Below, in pieces: positions 35,601 through 48,714 of a stretch of 64,000 bases of DNA (the stretch's first letter is position 1; each line of letters starts with the position of its first letter). The notes under the pieces are model-generated. The model made no database searches. It saw only the letters and a list, made by a program, of their open reading frames with translations, and was not told the DNA's origin. Where the stretch lies: positions 181,301,247 to 181,365,246 of the forward strand of contig NC_090942.1 in assembly GCF_040807025.1 (NCBI RefSeq), given 5' to 3'. A program made the translations under genes and the position numbers. The stretch is from Struthio camelus (taxonomy: Eukaryota; Chordata; Aves; Struthioniformes; Struthionidae).

Positions 35601-38600
35601 CGCTGCCTGTGAGCACAGGCCGGGGGACCAGAGACTTGTTTGGCTTGTCCTGCGGGGTGCAGCAGTGTGCTAGCCAGCGGCACTGCCTGGCTTCTTGCTC
35701 ATGTCTCTGCTTCCTTGGGCTTTGGCCTGTGGCGCTCGAGTCTTGATGCTGTCTGGTGTCCCCCTGTGGCCGTTGGGCTTCTTCCTGGCTGCAGCTTTGC
35801 TAGTGCTCGTTTGGTGTTTGCGCTCTCTGCTGGGCCAGTGGGAGCGTGGGCAGGATTTGCTCCGGCTCAAAAGAAGAGCGGGCACCCGGGAGCGCGTACC
35901 CTCAGCTCCAGCTCCACGCGTGGCTCTACGTCCTCCAGCTTCTGCCTACTTAATTGGCTCTTGTTTTTCTCTTCCCGCTGCTAGCGTGTTTGGCATGGAT
36001 GTTATGAAGGAGAGGTCCGGCTATTCCCCGTTGCTCGGTAGGTGGAGAACGCCTTGGTCTGCCGAAGGCCGATTTGTTGCCGTCGGTACCTGTTAGTTCC
36101 GCTCTGGGAACGGAGAAGCTTTTGCGAGGGATGGTGTTGCCCGGCGTGGCCCTAAGGGTTCGGTGCATACCTTGGCTCCTAGCTGGTTCCTGTCTTTGGG
36201 GTTGGGCCGCAGCTAGAGGTGGGAAGCAGGGTGAGGCGTGCACCGGGTGCTCCCTGCTGTGCTGCATAGCTAGCGTGGCGGGACCTTTCCAGTGTGCAGT
36301 TGCTCACAGCCTCAGGGCTAAAGCGATGCCCGTATTTGGGATCGGGGAGGAGATTTCCTTGGGTCTGACTGACCCGCTGCGGCGGCGAGAGAGAAGGGTG
36401 CCGACGGCTGTTTGCTTTCCAGCTCGCTGCAACAGCTCGCTTTCTTGTTTGCCTTCCCAGGTCGGGAGGAGGAGATTGCCCTCTTTGAAAGCTACTTGAA
36501 AGCCTACGTGGATAAGAAAGCAAGCCACATCATGGCGTTTGAGGGCGTAACGGGCTCTGGAAAGAGCCATTTACTTACGGAGCTTGCCTCTTTAGGCCAG
36601 GCTGCTGGGCTCAGGTGAGTGTTGCTGACCGGGACCTGCGGAACGCTTTCGCTGCCCAGCCGCTGATGTCCGTGGGCTACTGGAGCCCCTCTGCCCGGGT
36701 GCGTGGCCCTTGGACTGCAGCATCCCTGCAAGGCCTGCAGGAGCTGCTGCTGAGGAGCAGCTGCGTGCTCTCCTGCTCCCTCCTGAGGGAGCTAGAGGTG
36801 GCTCCTGGAGCCACTGCTGTTGAGCTTCCTTCTTTGGGCCAGGCACCAAGCAAGGTAGAGCCCGAGCTCAGTCAGGGCTTTGGCCGTAGCCCCAGAGCCA
36901 AGAGAAGAAACCCAAGTGGCCCTAGATTCCGCCTCTCCCCTAGAGCTTAGTGCGAGAAGCCTGCGGCTGCTTGGGTCCCTCTCTGAATCTCAGTGCCTTT
37001 TGCTTCTGCATGGCAGGGTAGTGGCTGTGGAAGTGCTGGAGCTCAACCTGAAGCAGGTCTACTCTGCCATGCGCATGGTGCTGGCTGTGGCCATGGGCCT
37101 GCAGGCCTGTAAATCGTGCAGTGCCAGACAGCTCGTCCTGCAGGAAAAGCTCCAAGGGCTGGTGGAAGAGAGCAGCTACTGCCTCCTCAACGTGCCTTTC
37201 GTCGTTAAGGTGAGAGCGAGAGGCCTCTGTGGCCGTGGCGAAGGCCTGCTTGTGAGCCGTCCTGTGGCTGTTGTGGTTGGGACACTGTGGCTGGGGAGTG
37301 GGCTTAGCTCCCTGGTGGGAGCAGCAGGAGGGTAGCACAGGCTGTGCTTCTGTTTGTGGGTCCAAAGAGGGGGGCGAGGGGGCCGAGGGGGCCCCTTGTT
37401 AGGGGTGAGTGCAGGTGCCAGGCTGCTGCAGGCAGTTCCTGGGGCCTTGCTCAGCAGCCTGGAAAGGGCATTGCAGAGAGGCTTTGAGAGGGGGCTGATG
37501 AGCTGGTGCTGAGTTCACTGGTGCGGGAGCAGCCTGCTCCCTCGCGCGATTGCCATGGTGAGGGAAGAAGCTCTTCTCCCGCCTCATCCCTCCCTGCAAG
37601 AGCTCTGCCAGAGACCCTCAGCAGAGGGCCTCCGTTGTAGGCTCCCGGTGACGTCCGCGCTGCGTCTCCTCTCCACTGTGTGGGGGAGAGGTAAGATGCT
37701 GAGGGCAACAGAGGCGTTTTGCTCGCTTGACTTGCGTGGTGGGCAGGTGTGCTGAACCGCCCTGAAAGGCTGTTGCTCTGTGACTCTGCTTTTCCGGCCA
37801 GTTTCCCCTGTCGGAGAAGGTGTCCAAGATGAGCGACGCTCAAAGGACAATGGAACTGGAGTTGGTTTTTAAGAAAGTGCTACAGAAGGTGAGCCGTTCT
37901 CCCCATCCTGGGTCAGAGAAGGAAAGCAAGGCCGCAGGCTGAGGGCTCTGCAGGAGAGCGGTGGGAGCTGGTGGGAGGACAATGTACCGGGGTCATTGCC
38001 CTGCAGAGGCTGAACTCCCCGTGCCATGTCCCCTGATAACTTTCCTCCTGTGAAGTTGGAGGGCATGTGCTCAGGGGGAGGAGGAACGGTGTCTTTCCGT
38101 GCCACCGTGCCCGAGAGACCTTAAGAGTCTCGGAGCACGGAAGAGCGGGTGAGATTCTGAACGAAGAGGTAGCTGGGGAGAGGAGAGCGACTTCTGCGCG
38201 TCCTCTGTGTGGGGAGAGGCCGGCCAAAGTTTGCCCTGTGGAGGATGCTTGAGAATCCCTCAGAATCCACCCAGACCAACGTGTTTGTTTCAGCTCGTTG
38301 AAGACGAACTTGTCCTGTTTGTCATCGACAACGCGTACTACATCGACTCTGCCTCCTGGGCTGTTATGTCGCGCGCGCTCAGAGATGTCCCGCTCTTTGT
38401 GGTCATGGGCTTTGCTCCCGCTCGCTCTAGAAGACAGAGGCTCTGCGAAGCTGCAGCAGACATCATGAAGTTGCAGCAAACGACCCACGTTCATCTGGGA
38501 GAGCTGAAAGCTTCAGCTGTTGTGCAGAAAGCCTGCCGGGAGCTGGGAGTTGTCAGCGTGCCCAGGGACCTAGAGACGTAAGTCCCAGGCGGGGCCTCGG

Positions 38601-41600
38601 AGCTCTTCCCGAGGGGTTGACCCTCTGCAGAGAGAGGGCAGGAGGGAACGAACATGGTGGGGCAGTGGGGGCGATTTGCTGGGGCCGAGGCTCTCACTGG
38701 TGCTGGGGAGGATCTAGGCTGTTGGGGCCAGGAGAGACGAGGCTGGCAGCTCTGTGCCTTGGGCACTGTCCGCGACTCTTTTCCGGCGCGTTCCAGCAAG
38801 CGCTGTATCTTCCGGGCAGCTCAGATGCCAAAGGCAGTGGGAGTGCTGGCCTGTTCAAAAGGGAGGTGTAGCTGTGGCAAAGATGCTGGTCTGAAGCGTG
38901 TCCCACCTTGCTTTGCCTGTGTCAGTCCCTGCTGGATCTGCTCCTTTCCAGGTTCCTGATGCAGAGAAGCTGCGGGATCCCATATTACTGCGAGGAACTG
39001 CTGAGCGACCTTAAGCGCCACGACATGCTCTTGTTCCACCTGCTGCGGAAGGGCGAGAAAACGGAGGACAAGTGGGAGAGCCTCTTCAGTAAGCACCTTT
39101 GTGGCTGACGGCCTGGCTGCTGCGGCCCATCTTCCAGAGCACGTTGTTGCCCTGGGCTTCCCCTGTGAAGCTGGCACAGGCTGGTGTTGCAGCAGTAGAG
39201 GCCTTGGCCTGGCTCAGGCGTGGGCTCCTGCATGCCTTGCTGCTGGGATAGCCTAAGCACAGGCTGGGGAGTTTGGGTGGCTTTGTGAGGCGAAGCAATG
39301 CGGACGGGGCAGAAAATTGCAAAGGAGGGGAAGAGACGCTCCCTGGCACTAAGCTCAGCCCTGGTATTGTCTGGAGGCAGCATGAACGGGGGCGGTTATT
39401 GTGGAGCAGTGCGGAGAGTGGCGTGGCTGCAGTGTGCCTTGGGTGCAGCCGCGCGGTGGATTTATGCTGCCACGGACCGCAGGGCCCAGCTGCTGTGAGA
39501 CCTGCTCGGGGGATGAATGCTAAAGGGTGGAAGATGGAGGGCAAGCGGGAGGTCACGGCCTGAATCGTCTCCCTTTTTGAAAATCGCTTTACGCTGCTCT
39601 CTTGCTCCGCTCAGCTTCTGTAACGGAGGCTTCCCCTGCCGCAGCCTCCTGGAGCTCCAGCGCGGGGAAGGACCGCAGGGTGTGCACCATCAGACCTGAC
39701 GTGAACCTGCAGAGCATCGTGCTTCCCTCCACCTTGAAAGGTGAGGGGCCGAGCCCCGCTGCGGCGGCTGGCGGCTGCACGGAGGTTCTTTCCCGGGGCG
39801 TGGGCTAGAGAGAGGCTGCGCGTCTGCGTGCTGCAGAGTTACCCCTCTCAGCTCTGGGGCTCTGCTGGGAAGGTGGCTCTGGTCCCGCTGGTTCTTCCCA
39901 TTTCTCGGGGTGCTGGATGGGAGGCTGGGAATGAGCTTCCCTGCCCTCTAGCTGTGACCTTGCGCAGTGAGCCTGGCAGAAACGTTCCCCAAGGAACATG
40001 TGTTTCTCCTTTTCCCGGTCCTTGCTTCCTGTGCTTGCAGGAGGAGCAGAGCCGTGTTGGAGATACGTGCCCTGGGTTGCGACTGCCCAAGGGGTTTGTT
40101 CCCTAGGAAAGAAGGCTACAAATGTAGCGTCTGGTGTGGTGAAGCTAAGGCAGCCTCGGCAGCCTCAGGCTTGGGAGAGGGCAAGAGAGAGACCTGTGGC
40201 TTGTTTTTGACAGGGATTGCGCTGGCTGAGGTGGACAGCATGAAGCCCTCGGAGCGGATGGTCTTGAAGTGCGCAGCCGTCATCGGGCCGACGTTTACCA
40301 CCGAGCTGCTGTTACGCCTCCTTCCCAGGTGGACCAGGACCAAGATGAACAAGGCGTTGAATGTCCTGGTGAGAGGCAACGTCTTGAAGTGGCTGAATGC
40401 TGGGAAGGTGCCAGAAGGCAGCAGTGTTCCCGCCGAGGGGTCCGCCACCTCTCTGGAGGAAGAGAGCGGTAAGTGGTGATAATGCGCCCCCGGGAGCGTG
40501 GTAGGCTCCTGCTGCTCCCAGCTGTGTGGCTGGCGGGGCTCGCCAGGGCACGCTGCACTGCCCCCTCCGGTGGTGTGTAATGCCCAGGGCCGGCCTTGCT
40601 TCTGCTGCCAGCAGCCTCGGCAGCTGCTTGCGGGGGTGCGGCTGAAGGCTGTGCGTTGGGAGGGAGAGCAGGGCGGGAGCCTGTTGCGCAGGCTGTGCTG
40701 GTGTCGGCAAGGCAAACGGGTCCCTTTCACCCTAGCGCTGCGAGGCTCCGAGTGCAGGAGCGCTGGTTTCCTGCCAAGGATCCACGCCAAGGCCTGTCTT
40801 TCGTCCCCCGGCTGTGGCCCCAGCTGTGGCTGATGTGAAGGCCCGTTGCCTTTCAGGTGCCCAGAAGCGGTGCTTGGGCGAGACCGAGAAGACGGCGAGG
40901 CTGCAGTCTGGCGTCCTGACCTTCTGCGCCCCGCTGCTGCGGGAGGCTGCCTACGAGCTGTGGCCCAAGGGACAGAGGGTGGCCATGCACCGCAAGTGCG
41001 CGGCCTTCCTGGAGAGGCAAGCGCACAAGTGCCAGTGCTGCGGCGGAGGGGACTTTGTGGCCTTCCACCGCTTGGCCCTCGGCAGCGCCCAGGAGGCAGA
41101 GAGCTGGGACGACCGCGCCAGCGAACGCTACTCGTCCAGCTGGGAGGCCTGGCTGCTCAGACAGGAGGAGCTGAAGAGGGATGAGCTCCGTGCCGCTCCG
41201 GGTATGCTAGCTGCCGTGCTTTGGAGCCTGGGCCCTCCACACTGTGCTTGCGCAATTAATGGAAGCGCTCCTCTGTCTCAAGCGCCGTCCGCAGAAGCGT
41301 TTTGCTGGAGCCTAGGGATGCTGTCAGCGCAGGGGAGAGGCTTCCCTAAGACTAGCTTAGTCCTCCACTGAGGCCAGCTGCACCAGCAGAGCCATGCTGT
41401 GGGCACAGCGTAGAGCCTCTCTGCCCCGGAACGCCCTCCTGCATTTCCCCGGAATGACCAGAGAGCAGCCCATGTCCTTGCAGTGACAAGAGCCTTGCGG
41501 TGCACCCCCCGGCCCCGCAGGCTGAGGCGCCTTTCCTGGTGGGTGTGCTAGGCTTGCCCAAAACATAACAGCCCTGCCGGGAAGGCAGCTCTCGGGGGAA

Positions 41601-44600
41601 GGGGCCAGGAAGAGAGCTGCCGTCGGTCCCTTTGACTCTGCTCTCCTCCCCTTTCTGATCGAGCGTGGCAAGATGCAGCTCTTCCCGCGTGTGAGGTGAG
41701 GAAGCGTTTAACTCGTGCTTTGTTTCCAGGTACTGCAAAAGCTCTGCAGAAAGAGAAGAGCTTCCTGGAGGAGACTTTTCGGTGAGGAGAGGAGGTTTTG
41801 GTTATGTTGGGAAGTCAGCGGGCCCAGGGTCTGCAGAGGGGGCAAGTGGAGTTTGCAGTTGTGCCTGCTGGCTGTGACTCTAGCTCAGGAAAGAGCTGGC
41901 CTGCAGGGTGGGAGCTGGGATGGGGTGGCCCTGGAGATGAGCCTCTTGGAGGAAGCCAGTGGGATCAGGGTGACCCAGTGGGGGCAGGGTGGAGCCAGCC
42001 CTGCCTTCCTAGCTGTGGGAGAGCAAAGTTGCGAGGTGTGCAGGGGCAAAGCAGCCAGCGGGAGCAGGGGGGCTGCTGGAAGGTGACAGAAAGGCCTGCT
42101 TGACTTTCTCCCTGGGGCAAAGAGCAGCGTTGCTCCAGCGCAGGGTCAGCAAAGGCACCAACAGCATCGCGTCCTCGTGGATCTTGTTACCGCTAAAGCC
42201 AAAGGAAGAGTTTGCTAGGGCTTGAAAGGGGCGATGTTGCTCCTCGTCCCCGTTTTGCCCTGCCTGGCCCCGCTCGCCTTGGGCTCCGGGGCTCCGGAGC
42301 GTGAGAAGACTGCTCAGTGCGCGCGGGTTGACGTCGCTGCAGTGGAAGATGTGCACAGGGCCTTGCTTGTGCTGCGCTAGAATATGCTGTTGGTCTAGGC
42401 AGACGGAGCGGTATAGGTGATGCTAGCGTGTGTCGTCTTTCTGCGCGATCTTGTCTCTGAGTAGAGCGGCAGAGCAGTTTCTGGCCAGGACGGAACGCGT
42501 ACCTACGGTGCCCAGCAAGACCAAAGGGACGCCCGGTGCCGCGTGTGCCTGTGAATGCAGGGCCATTGTGGATTTGGTGCTTGTGCCGCTGGCTCACCAC
42601 CACATGGCAATGGGCAACGATGCCAGAGCCCTTTATTACCTGCTGGAGTGCGCGGCTGCCTACTTGCACGTCTCCGACAACTACCTGGTGAGTCGCCCTG
42701 CTTGCCGGAGCCCACTGCACAAGGAGGCCTCTCAGTTGCCTTGTCCTGGGCAAGCCGATTTTGCCATTGCACTAGGACGTGCCTCTGTGGGGACTTGGGG
42801 CTGAACCGCTGGCGTCAGAGCCGGCCTTCTCCCCCTGTTTGCTTCTCCTGGGGCAAGGGAGGCAGGGCAGAGAAGCAGGACCTTTGCACAAGGCGCACGC
42901 GCCAGGAGGTGGTGCGAAGGAGCACTCGTGCCCGTGGGCTGTGTTAGGGTGGGCATCGCCAGGGGCAGATGTGTGCCCTCCTCAGAGAGCTGCTGGAGGC
43001 AACTGGGAACGATGGGGCTGGATGCAGGCTCTGCACCGACGCTCACCTGCTCTCTGTGTGCTTGTTCCAAGGCCTTTATGAACCTGAAGAAAGCAGAGGT
43101 TGTGAGGAGCTCAGCGGCTGAGAAAGCCGATGTGCTTCCCTGCTTTGAAGAAGCCACCTTCCTGAGCCTGAAAGGGGAGGTAAAGTGCCAGGGAGGTTCT
43201 GAGGGCTCTCCTGGTGGGTGGAGTTGGACGCTTTTGTTGGGGGGTGGCGGCGGCGGCGATAGGCCTGGCGTTTTGAGGCACGGCCGCTACCAGCGGCCTT
43301 TCCTGTGAGCGCTTCAGCCTCCGGCCAAAAGCGGTCGAGGCCCTCGGCCTTGGTTCAGGCAGAGCCTGGAAATGTGGTGCGTGCTCAGTCGGAGCCCTTT
43401 GGGACTGTCTGAAGAAGCCTTTCTCCTGTGCAGGTCTGCTACAACATGGGCTGCATGGACCTGGCAAAGAAGACGCTCAGCAAGGCATTGAGCCTGCTGA
43501 AGAGAAAATTCCCCCTCACCTCAGCTGGCGTCGTCTTCCAGTTTCTGCTGGAGAAGTCAGAGCGTGCCTCCCACAGGAAGAACAGAGAGTCCTCCCTTCA
43601 TCAAGAGGCAGGGTAAGAAGCCGAAGGGAAAGAGGAGGGAAGGAAGAGGCGTTTCCTGCGTGGTCCCGGGCACCTAGGCCCACACCTGCCTAGGCTTAAG
43701 CCCAGACTTTCCCTGAGCATAGGCGTTAGCACGGGGAAAGCTGCTGAGGGACCTGGAGGCTCCTGGGTGGGGGAGCGGGCACGTGTTGGCTTGTGGGGGG
43801 GGGTGGTGGGGGTGAGAGCAGAGAGATGTTCCCAGGGAGCACAGGCTGCAGAGGGGAAGGGAGCCGGCAGGGAGGAGCAGGACGTGGGCAGGGAGGGGTA
43901 AGTGGAGGGGAGGTGTGAGAACGAGGAAGCTCAGGGGTTGCAGCCAGGTGCAAGGCTGCCGTAGAACAAGCCTTTTCCTCGCGGTGCCCAGCTTTGCTTC
44001 GCCCTCCCTGGGCTGTAGTGCCAACCCGTTCCTGCTAGCAGCCATCTTTCCCTGGGGGTGCTTCTTGGCTCTGCCGCTTCCATGCCTGCAGCCCGGCCTG
44101 CATCAGCTGCCGCCCTGCTGGGAGCAGGTGCAGCTGCCTCCTCTGTCGCCCTGCTTCCCCTGGCCCTGCCTGACCTGGCACTGTGTAGCTAGTGGCTGTG
44201 GCCCAGCAGTTTCTCTTGTGTGGCAGGAGGGAGAGGCTGCCCTGGCTGTTCCGGCAGAGCCACTGCCTTTCCTTGCTGCGGCAGCTCTTCAGCCTGGAGG
44301 GCACTTCCAGCGGCCGGAGGCTCTCGCGCCTGGCAGCGCTCATGAAGGTCAACACGGCCGAGGAGTCTGAGGATGCGAGTCACGTGAGTGCCTCCTCTCT
44401 GCGGCAGCAGACGCGTTTCTGACATAGCTCCTTTCCCCTGGCCCGCCTAGAGTACCAGCAGGGTCTGCCCGGGGCGGCAAGAAGAGGCCAAACGCGACGG
44501 AGTGGTACCCGTCCCTGAACTTTGCTTTACAAACTTCCAGCAGACGTGCGTTGCTGCTCTTCTTGGTAGTCGCTCTCATGGCGTTTGTTTCGCCGTTGTA

Positions 44601-47053
44601 AGCGTTGGGCTGGTTGTGGCTTGAAGGCAGCACCCCGCTGGGGCCCTCGTCTCGCCGCGGCTGCAGTTAGCAGCGGCAGTCCTAAGAACCGTTTGTCGTA
44701 GGGGTGAGAGCCCTGAGAGCAGAAGAGAAGAGAGCACCTGGCCGTTGGGTTTATGCCCTGAGCCGTCTAGGCCAGAGAGTCACCCTGGCGACATTCAGTC
44801 TTGTACAGTCTCCTGTCTGGACCGTTTTAGATCCTGTTGTCCTACATGGAATATGCGCGGTGCTGCCAGGACCTGGGCTGCCAGGAAGAGTGGCTGCAGT
44901 ACGGGCGGGCGGCCATTCAGCTTAGCTCTGACGACGAGCTCTTTGGAGGAGGGGTATTAAAGGCTGCCAAATTTGCCCAGGCCCTGAGCCACCTGAACCT
45001 CAGCCTGGGGAATCTGCCCCTCTCTATCGACGTAGGTACGTACTGCCCCCGCTGCCTGCGAGAAGGCATCTCCGCCAAGGGAGCCTGTGCGAGCCTGCTG
45101 GTTTTCTTGGCAGGCTATCGCGCCAAGAGCCTGTGCATGGAGCTGGAGAGGCCCGACCTGGACTGCGAGGTCCTCGCCACGCTCTTTGCGGCGCTCTTTC
45201 TGCAGATGAGGTAATGCTGCTGCGGGACAGACTGCTGGTTGCGCAGGGTCAGGGGGCCACCTGAGATCCTTCTTGTGTCATTCTCTGCACGCAGCAAAGA
45301 GGGCTGCTTGGTTTCTTATTGGATACTCGCTGGCCGTATGGACGCTGGTAAATTAAACAATGCCAAGGGCCGTGGCTGGCTGTTTGGGAGCGTGAGTGTG
45401 TGCTGTGAAACTGCTGGAACAGTTGCTGGCTCGGTTCTGGCCCTTGCCAGGTAGCGCTTGCCCCAGGCAATTCCCAGGCCTGGTTTAGGAGCGAGCCTAG
45501 CGCAGGGAGGCGCTCGTTGTGTTTGGGGCGCTAGCCACGTTTGGTTGGGTGGACGCGGGCCTTTCCACGCCACGCGGCACCGGTGCCCGAGACGGCAGTC
45601 GTCCAGGGGGAGGTCTCGAGAGGAGCAGTTTCTGAAGCAAACGCGTTGTCTGGGCGAGTGCGGAGGGCAGTGGGGAGCTGTGCGTGCTCTTTGGCCTGCT
45701 TTTCCTGACAAAGACTTGGATGGAAAGGGGAGTAGCTCTGCTCCTGGGCCAATGGGAAAGCACTGGCTGCATGGGAAGGATGCCTGAGTTTTGCTCCGGG
45801 CCTTGCCGTTTGGGCCGGGGTCACTGCAGCCTTTCTCCGGAGACTTGTTGCCAAAAGATGAACAACTGTCTGCTGGAGAAACTCTGATGGCCTTGCCAGA
45901 AAGAGCAGCGCAGGGAGAGCGGGATGATGGGAAGGGGAGCGGGCAGCGTCCGGAGGTGGTGACTGGGCTCCCACCCCACGGAGAGGCTCCATGGCGGCTC
46001 GCTGTGCTCCTCCGCAGGTACCCAGAATGTGAGGAAGTGCTGCGCAGGCTCGAGAAGCAGGTGGCTGCAGAGCACAGCATCATTGGGCAGGCATACTTCT
46101 TCTCCTGCTGCTTAGACCTGTTGCTTTACGCTGGTAAGTGCTCAGTGAGGAGGGCCCCAGAGAGCCAGGAGGCTTGCAAAGATGCTTTTTCTCCTGCTAC
46201 AACACGGGCGCCAGAGCCTCCAGCCATGCTTTCACTTCCTGGGCCGAGTCCTGGGCTATTTGGCTCTGGGTGTGTCTTTGTCTGTCTTTCCTGCCTGCCC
46301 TGTCTTTGTTTGCATGTTCTACACGTGATCCCAGAGTGATTTCAAAATGCTTGCAATTTCCCTCTTTGCTTCCCGCGTTTTGAGATTCCCCTTTCTGAAA
46401 CCTCTTCCCAGGCTCGCTCTGCTCTGGCTCCTGGGGAAGCGGGCGGGCATAGCAGTGCTGGGATGTGCCTGACCAGGAGGCATCTAACAGCCTACGCTCC
46501 GGAGTGGCTGTCGCTTGCTGGTCAATGGCAGCGTGTCTCTGCCAGCGCTCGAAAGCTGCTGAAGAAAAGGGAATAGCTATCTGTGTGGCGCTTGACTAGC
46601 CCTGAGGAGCTAGGCTAGAACTCCAGCCCCTGCCTTGTTCCTGTTTGGTTTTTGCTTGCTCTCTGAGTGGTTTACCTGCCCAGAAATTCTCCAGCTGTGC
46701 TTCAGCTTTGTCCTGCTACGAATGCCCGAGGGAAAACAAGGCAGCGGAGGGCGGCACTGCTTCTCTGCGATGCATTTGTATTACAGGCTGGGAGTACAAG
46801 TCATTTGAAGAGTGCAGGAGCTTCGTTGAGCGGAACGAAGCAAACCGCATCCTCAGCTCGCACAACAGCATCCTGCTTGGACTGTATTCGTCCCTGGCTC
46901 TTTGGTAAGTTACAGAGGTGCTTAGACTGGCGACAGGCCCAGGCAGTGGTTCTGGCAGGGGAGGTGGGAGCTCTGGGCCTGTCGTGTCCCCCGTGCCCTG
47001 TCCAACAAGGCGGCCGTCGCTGGGGTGTAGAGTACTTGATCAAGTACTCTACA

Positions 47054-47095
<42 letters not shown>

Positions 47096-48713
47096 CTCTC
47101 TGGATGGTGTAGGTTTGGAAGGCTTGGGCAGTGGGCCGACTTCCAGAAGCCCTTTGAAAAGGCCAAGAGGCTGCTGAAGAGAGCTGACGCCTCCGTTTTG
47201 GCCACCCAAGCATGCAGCCGGCTCCTGGAGTGCTACACGCTGGTGCTGCGGAACGACCTTGAGCGCAGCTCGGCGAGGGCCCGGGAGAGCCGCAGCAGGG
47301 CTCTAAGGGTGAGGGAAGAGGAGGAAGGGGGTGTGCATGCTGTGAGGGGACTCTAGGGAAAGCTGTGTTGCGAGCAGCAGTGGATTGGCAAGGCCGGGGC
47401 GAAGGAGCCGTGCTGGGATGGAGCCAGGCTAGAGGCGGAGTGTAGTAGTGGGTTAGAGAGGAACATGGCAAGAGGCTGCTCCCCCATGGGGCGGCAGCAA
47501 GAGGTGGTAGAGAAGGCAGTGAGGTGACGGGGGTCTTCCCGGGCACGTGAGGATTCCCTTGTGGGAGTGGGAATGGGAATGGGAATGGCCTGCAAGACAG
47601 GAGAAGAGACTTGCACAGCCATGAGCTAGCTAGTGAGCCCTGCTGAAATGCCTGCTGCATGTGAGGGCTTATGGCTCGGGAGAGACTTGTGTGGTATCTC
47701 AGCCTTGCTAGCTGCGTGCTCCTTGTGCCTTTGCGGCTGCTTTCCCCTTTGGGGAACAGGTGCAGTCCTCAGTGCCAAGCCATCGCCCAGCTCGATGACT
47801 TCTGCTGACGTGCCTCTCCATTGTTCTCTCGGTAGCTTGCGGAAGAGGTTTTTGCTCGGTGCTCTACAAGCCCCGTCTTCTACCCCAGAGCCTACCATCT
47901 GAAAGCGTACGTTTTCTGCATGCTGGGTAACAAAGACCAGAGCCTGTGGTGCCTCAGGCAGGGCCTCCAAGCCTGTGAAGTGAACGGCAACCTCCTGGAG
48001 AAGACTTGGCTGGAGATGAGCGCTGTAAGTGGATCCTCTTTGCCTCTGAGTTGCTCCCTGGGCAGAGGCTTGGCATGCCCTAGGAGAGGGTGGCGCGGAC
48101 CGTACTCCGGCAGGTCCACGTAGGGAAAGCCCCCAGCGAGCTTCAGGAGCGTGTGCTGAAAGTCCTTGGCGAGCTGGTAGGGGCTGCTAGCCCTCCTCAG
48201 CAGGAGGGCAGTGGCAGCTGCGATGCCCTTCCCTCAGGAGGGGCTGGAAGGACACGCGAGGGAGCAGCACGCGCTGCAGCACGCCGCTCCTTCCCAGCAT
48301 CTCTGCTGGGCTGAGGAGCGGTGGAGTGGAATCTCTGCCTCTCCCTTGAGCCAGCTCTGGGAGCCAGCCTGAACCTGTGAGGAGGCTTCCTTTGCGTTCC
48401 CTCTCCTTGCCCTCCCTGATAGGCTTTTGCAGCACGGCAGATTGGGTGATGGGTGGAAGAAGCTACTGCGAGAGGCCTCGCTTGCCTTCCCGGACCGCTC
48501 GGGGGACCTCCCGTTCTTCGCGGCTCTCACTTGGGCTTTTGTTTTCCTCAGGAGCGGTGGTTCACTGGCAAGGGCCCCGTGGGAGACTTGTGGCTGGAGA
48601 CAGCGCCACGTTTTCCCCAGCTGAAGCAAGCAAAGCCTGAAGTCTGTAGCTCCAGGTACCTGCTGAAGCTGCCAGCACGGCCGAGCGAGGATGCTCTTCC
48701 AGGGATTAAATAA
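29698..48713 (+). CDS. ADCY10: Gene C: complete ADCY10-like soluble adenylyl cyclase, 1,616 aa
   Basis: Same structure as gene B. Exons: 29698-29851, 30659-30763, 31323-31361, 31713-31856, 32159-32364, 32656-32752, 33082-33170, 33347-33538, 33780-33901, 34317-34393, 34743-34932, 35985-36037, 36461-36614, 37017-37209, 37802-37888, 38294-38577, 38952-39088, 39615-39740, 40214-40468, 40857-41201, 41730-41781, 42465-42687, 43072-43179, 43434-43612, 44227-44383, 44831-45035, 45114-45210, 46018-46133, 46787-46904, 47113-47308, 47836-48024, 48552-48713. The exonic differences from B that I found are silent (near 33151, 33496 and 34816), so B and C appear to encode the same protein. W178 is codon 32248-32250 and N647 is codon 38330-38332. 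Introns differ by small indels: 5 bp shorter in intron 7, 11 bp longer in intron 9, one more 7-bp repeat in intron 10, 1 bp shorter in intron 14, and a GT tract of 18 rather than 20 copies. Confidence 0.92.
34524..34551. repeat. Four copies of GGCCTGT, gene C intron 10
   Basis: Four-copy allele of the intron 10 repeat. Confidence 0.9.
47026..47053. repeat. 28-bp perfect palindrome, gene C intron 29
   Basis: Identical to the copy at 4738-4765, next to a GT tract of 18 copies. Confidence 0.9.
47058..47093. repeat. (GT)18 microsatellite, gene C intron 29
   Basis: Eighteen GT copies at the same place. Confidence 0.95.
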
Positions 48714-48714
48714 A
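48705..48714 (+). terminator. Gene C poly(A) signals overlapping the stop codon
   Basis: Same arrangement as genes A and B, across the TAA at 48711-48713. Confidence 0.7.

Larger units (their letters stand above)
21127..42288 (+). repeat. Tandem repeat unit 2 (21,162 bp)
   Basis: Second period, holding gene B exons 22-32, the B-C spacer and gene C exons 1-21. Indels against unit 1 lie only in introns and include a longer GT tract (intron 29), a 5-bp loss in intron 7, an 11-bp gain in intron 9 and one extra 7-bp repeat in intron 10. Confidence 0.97.
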
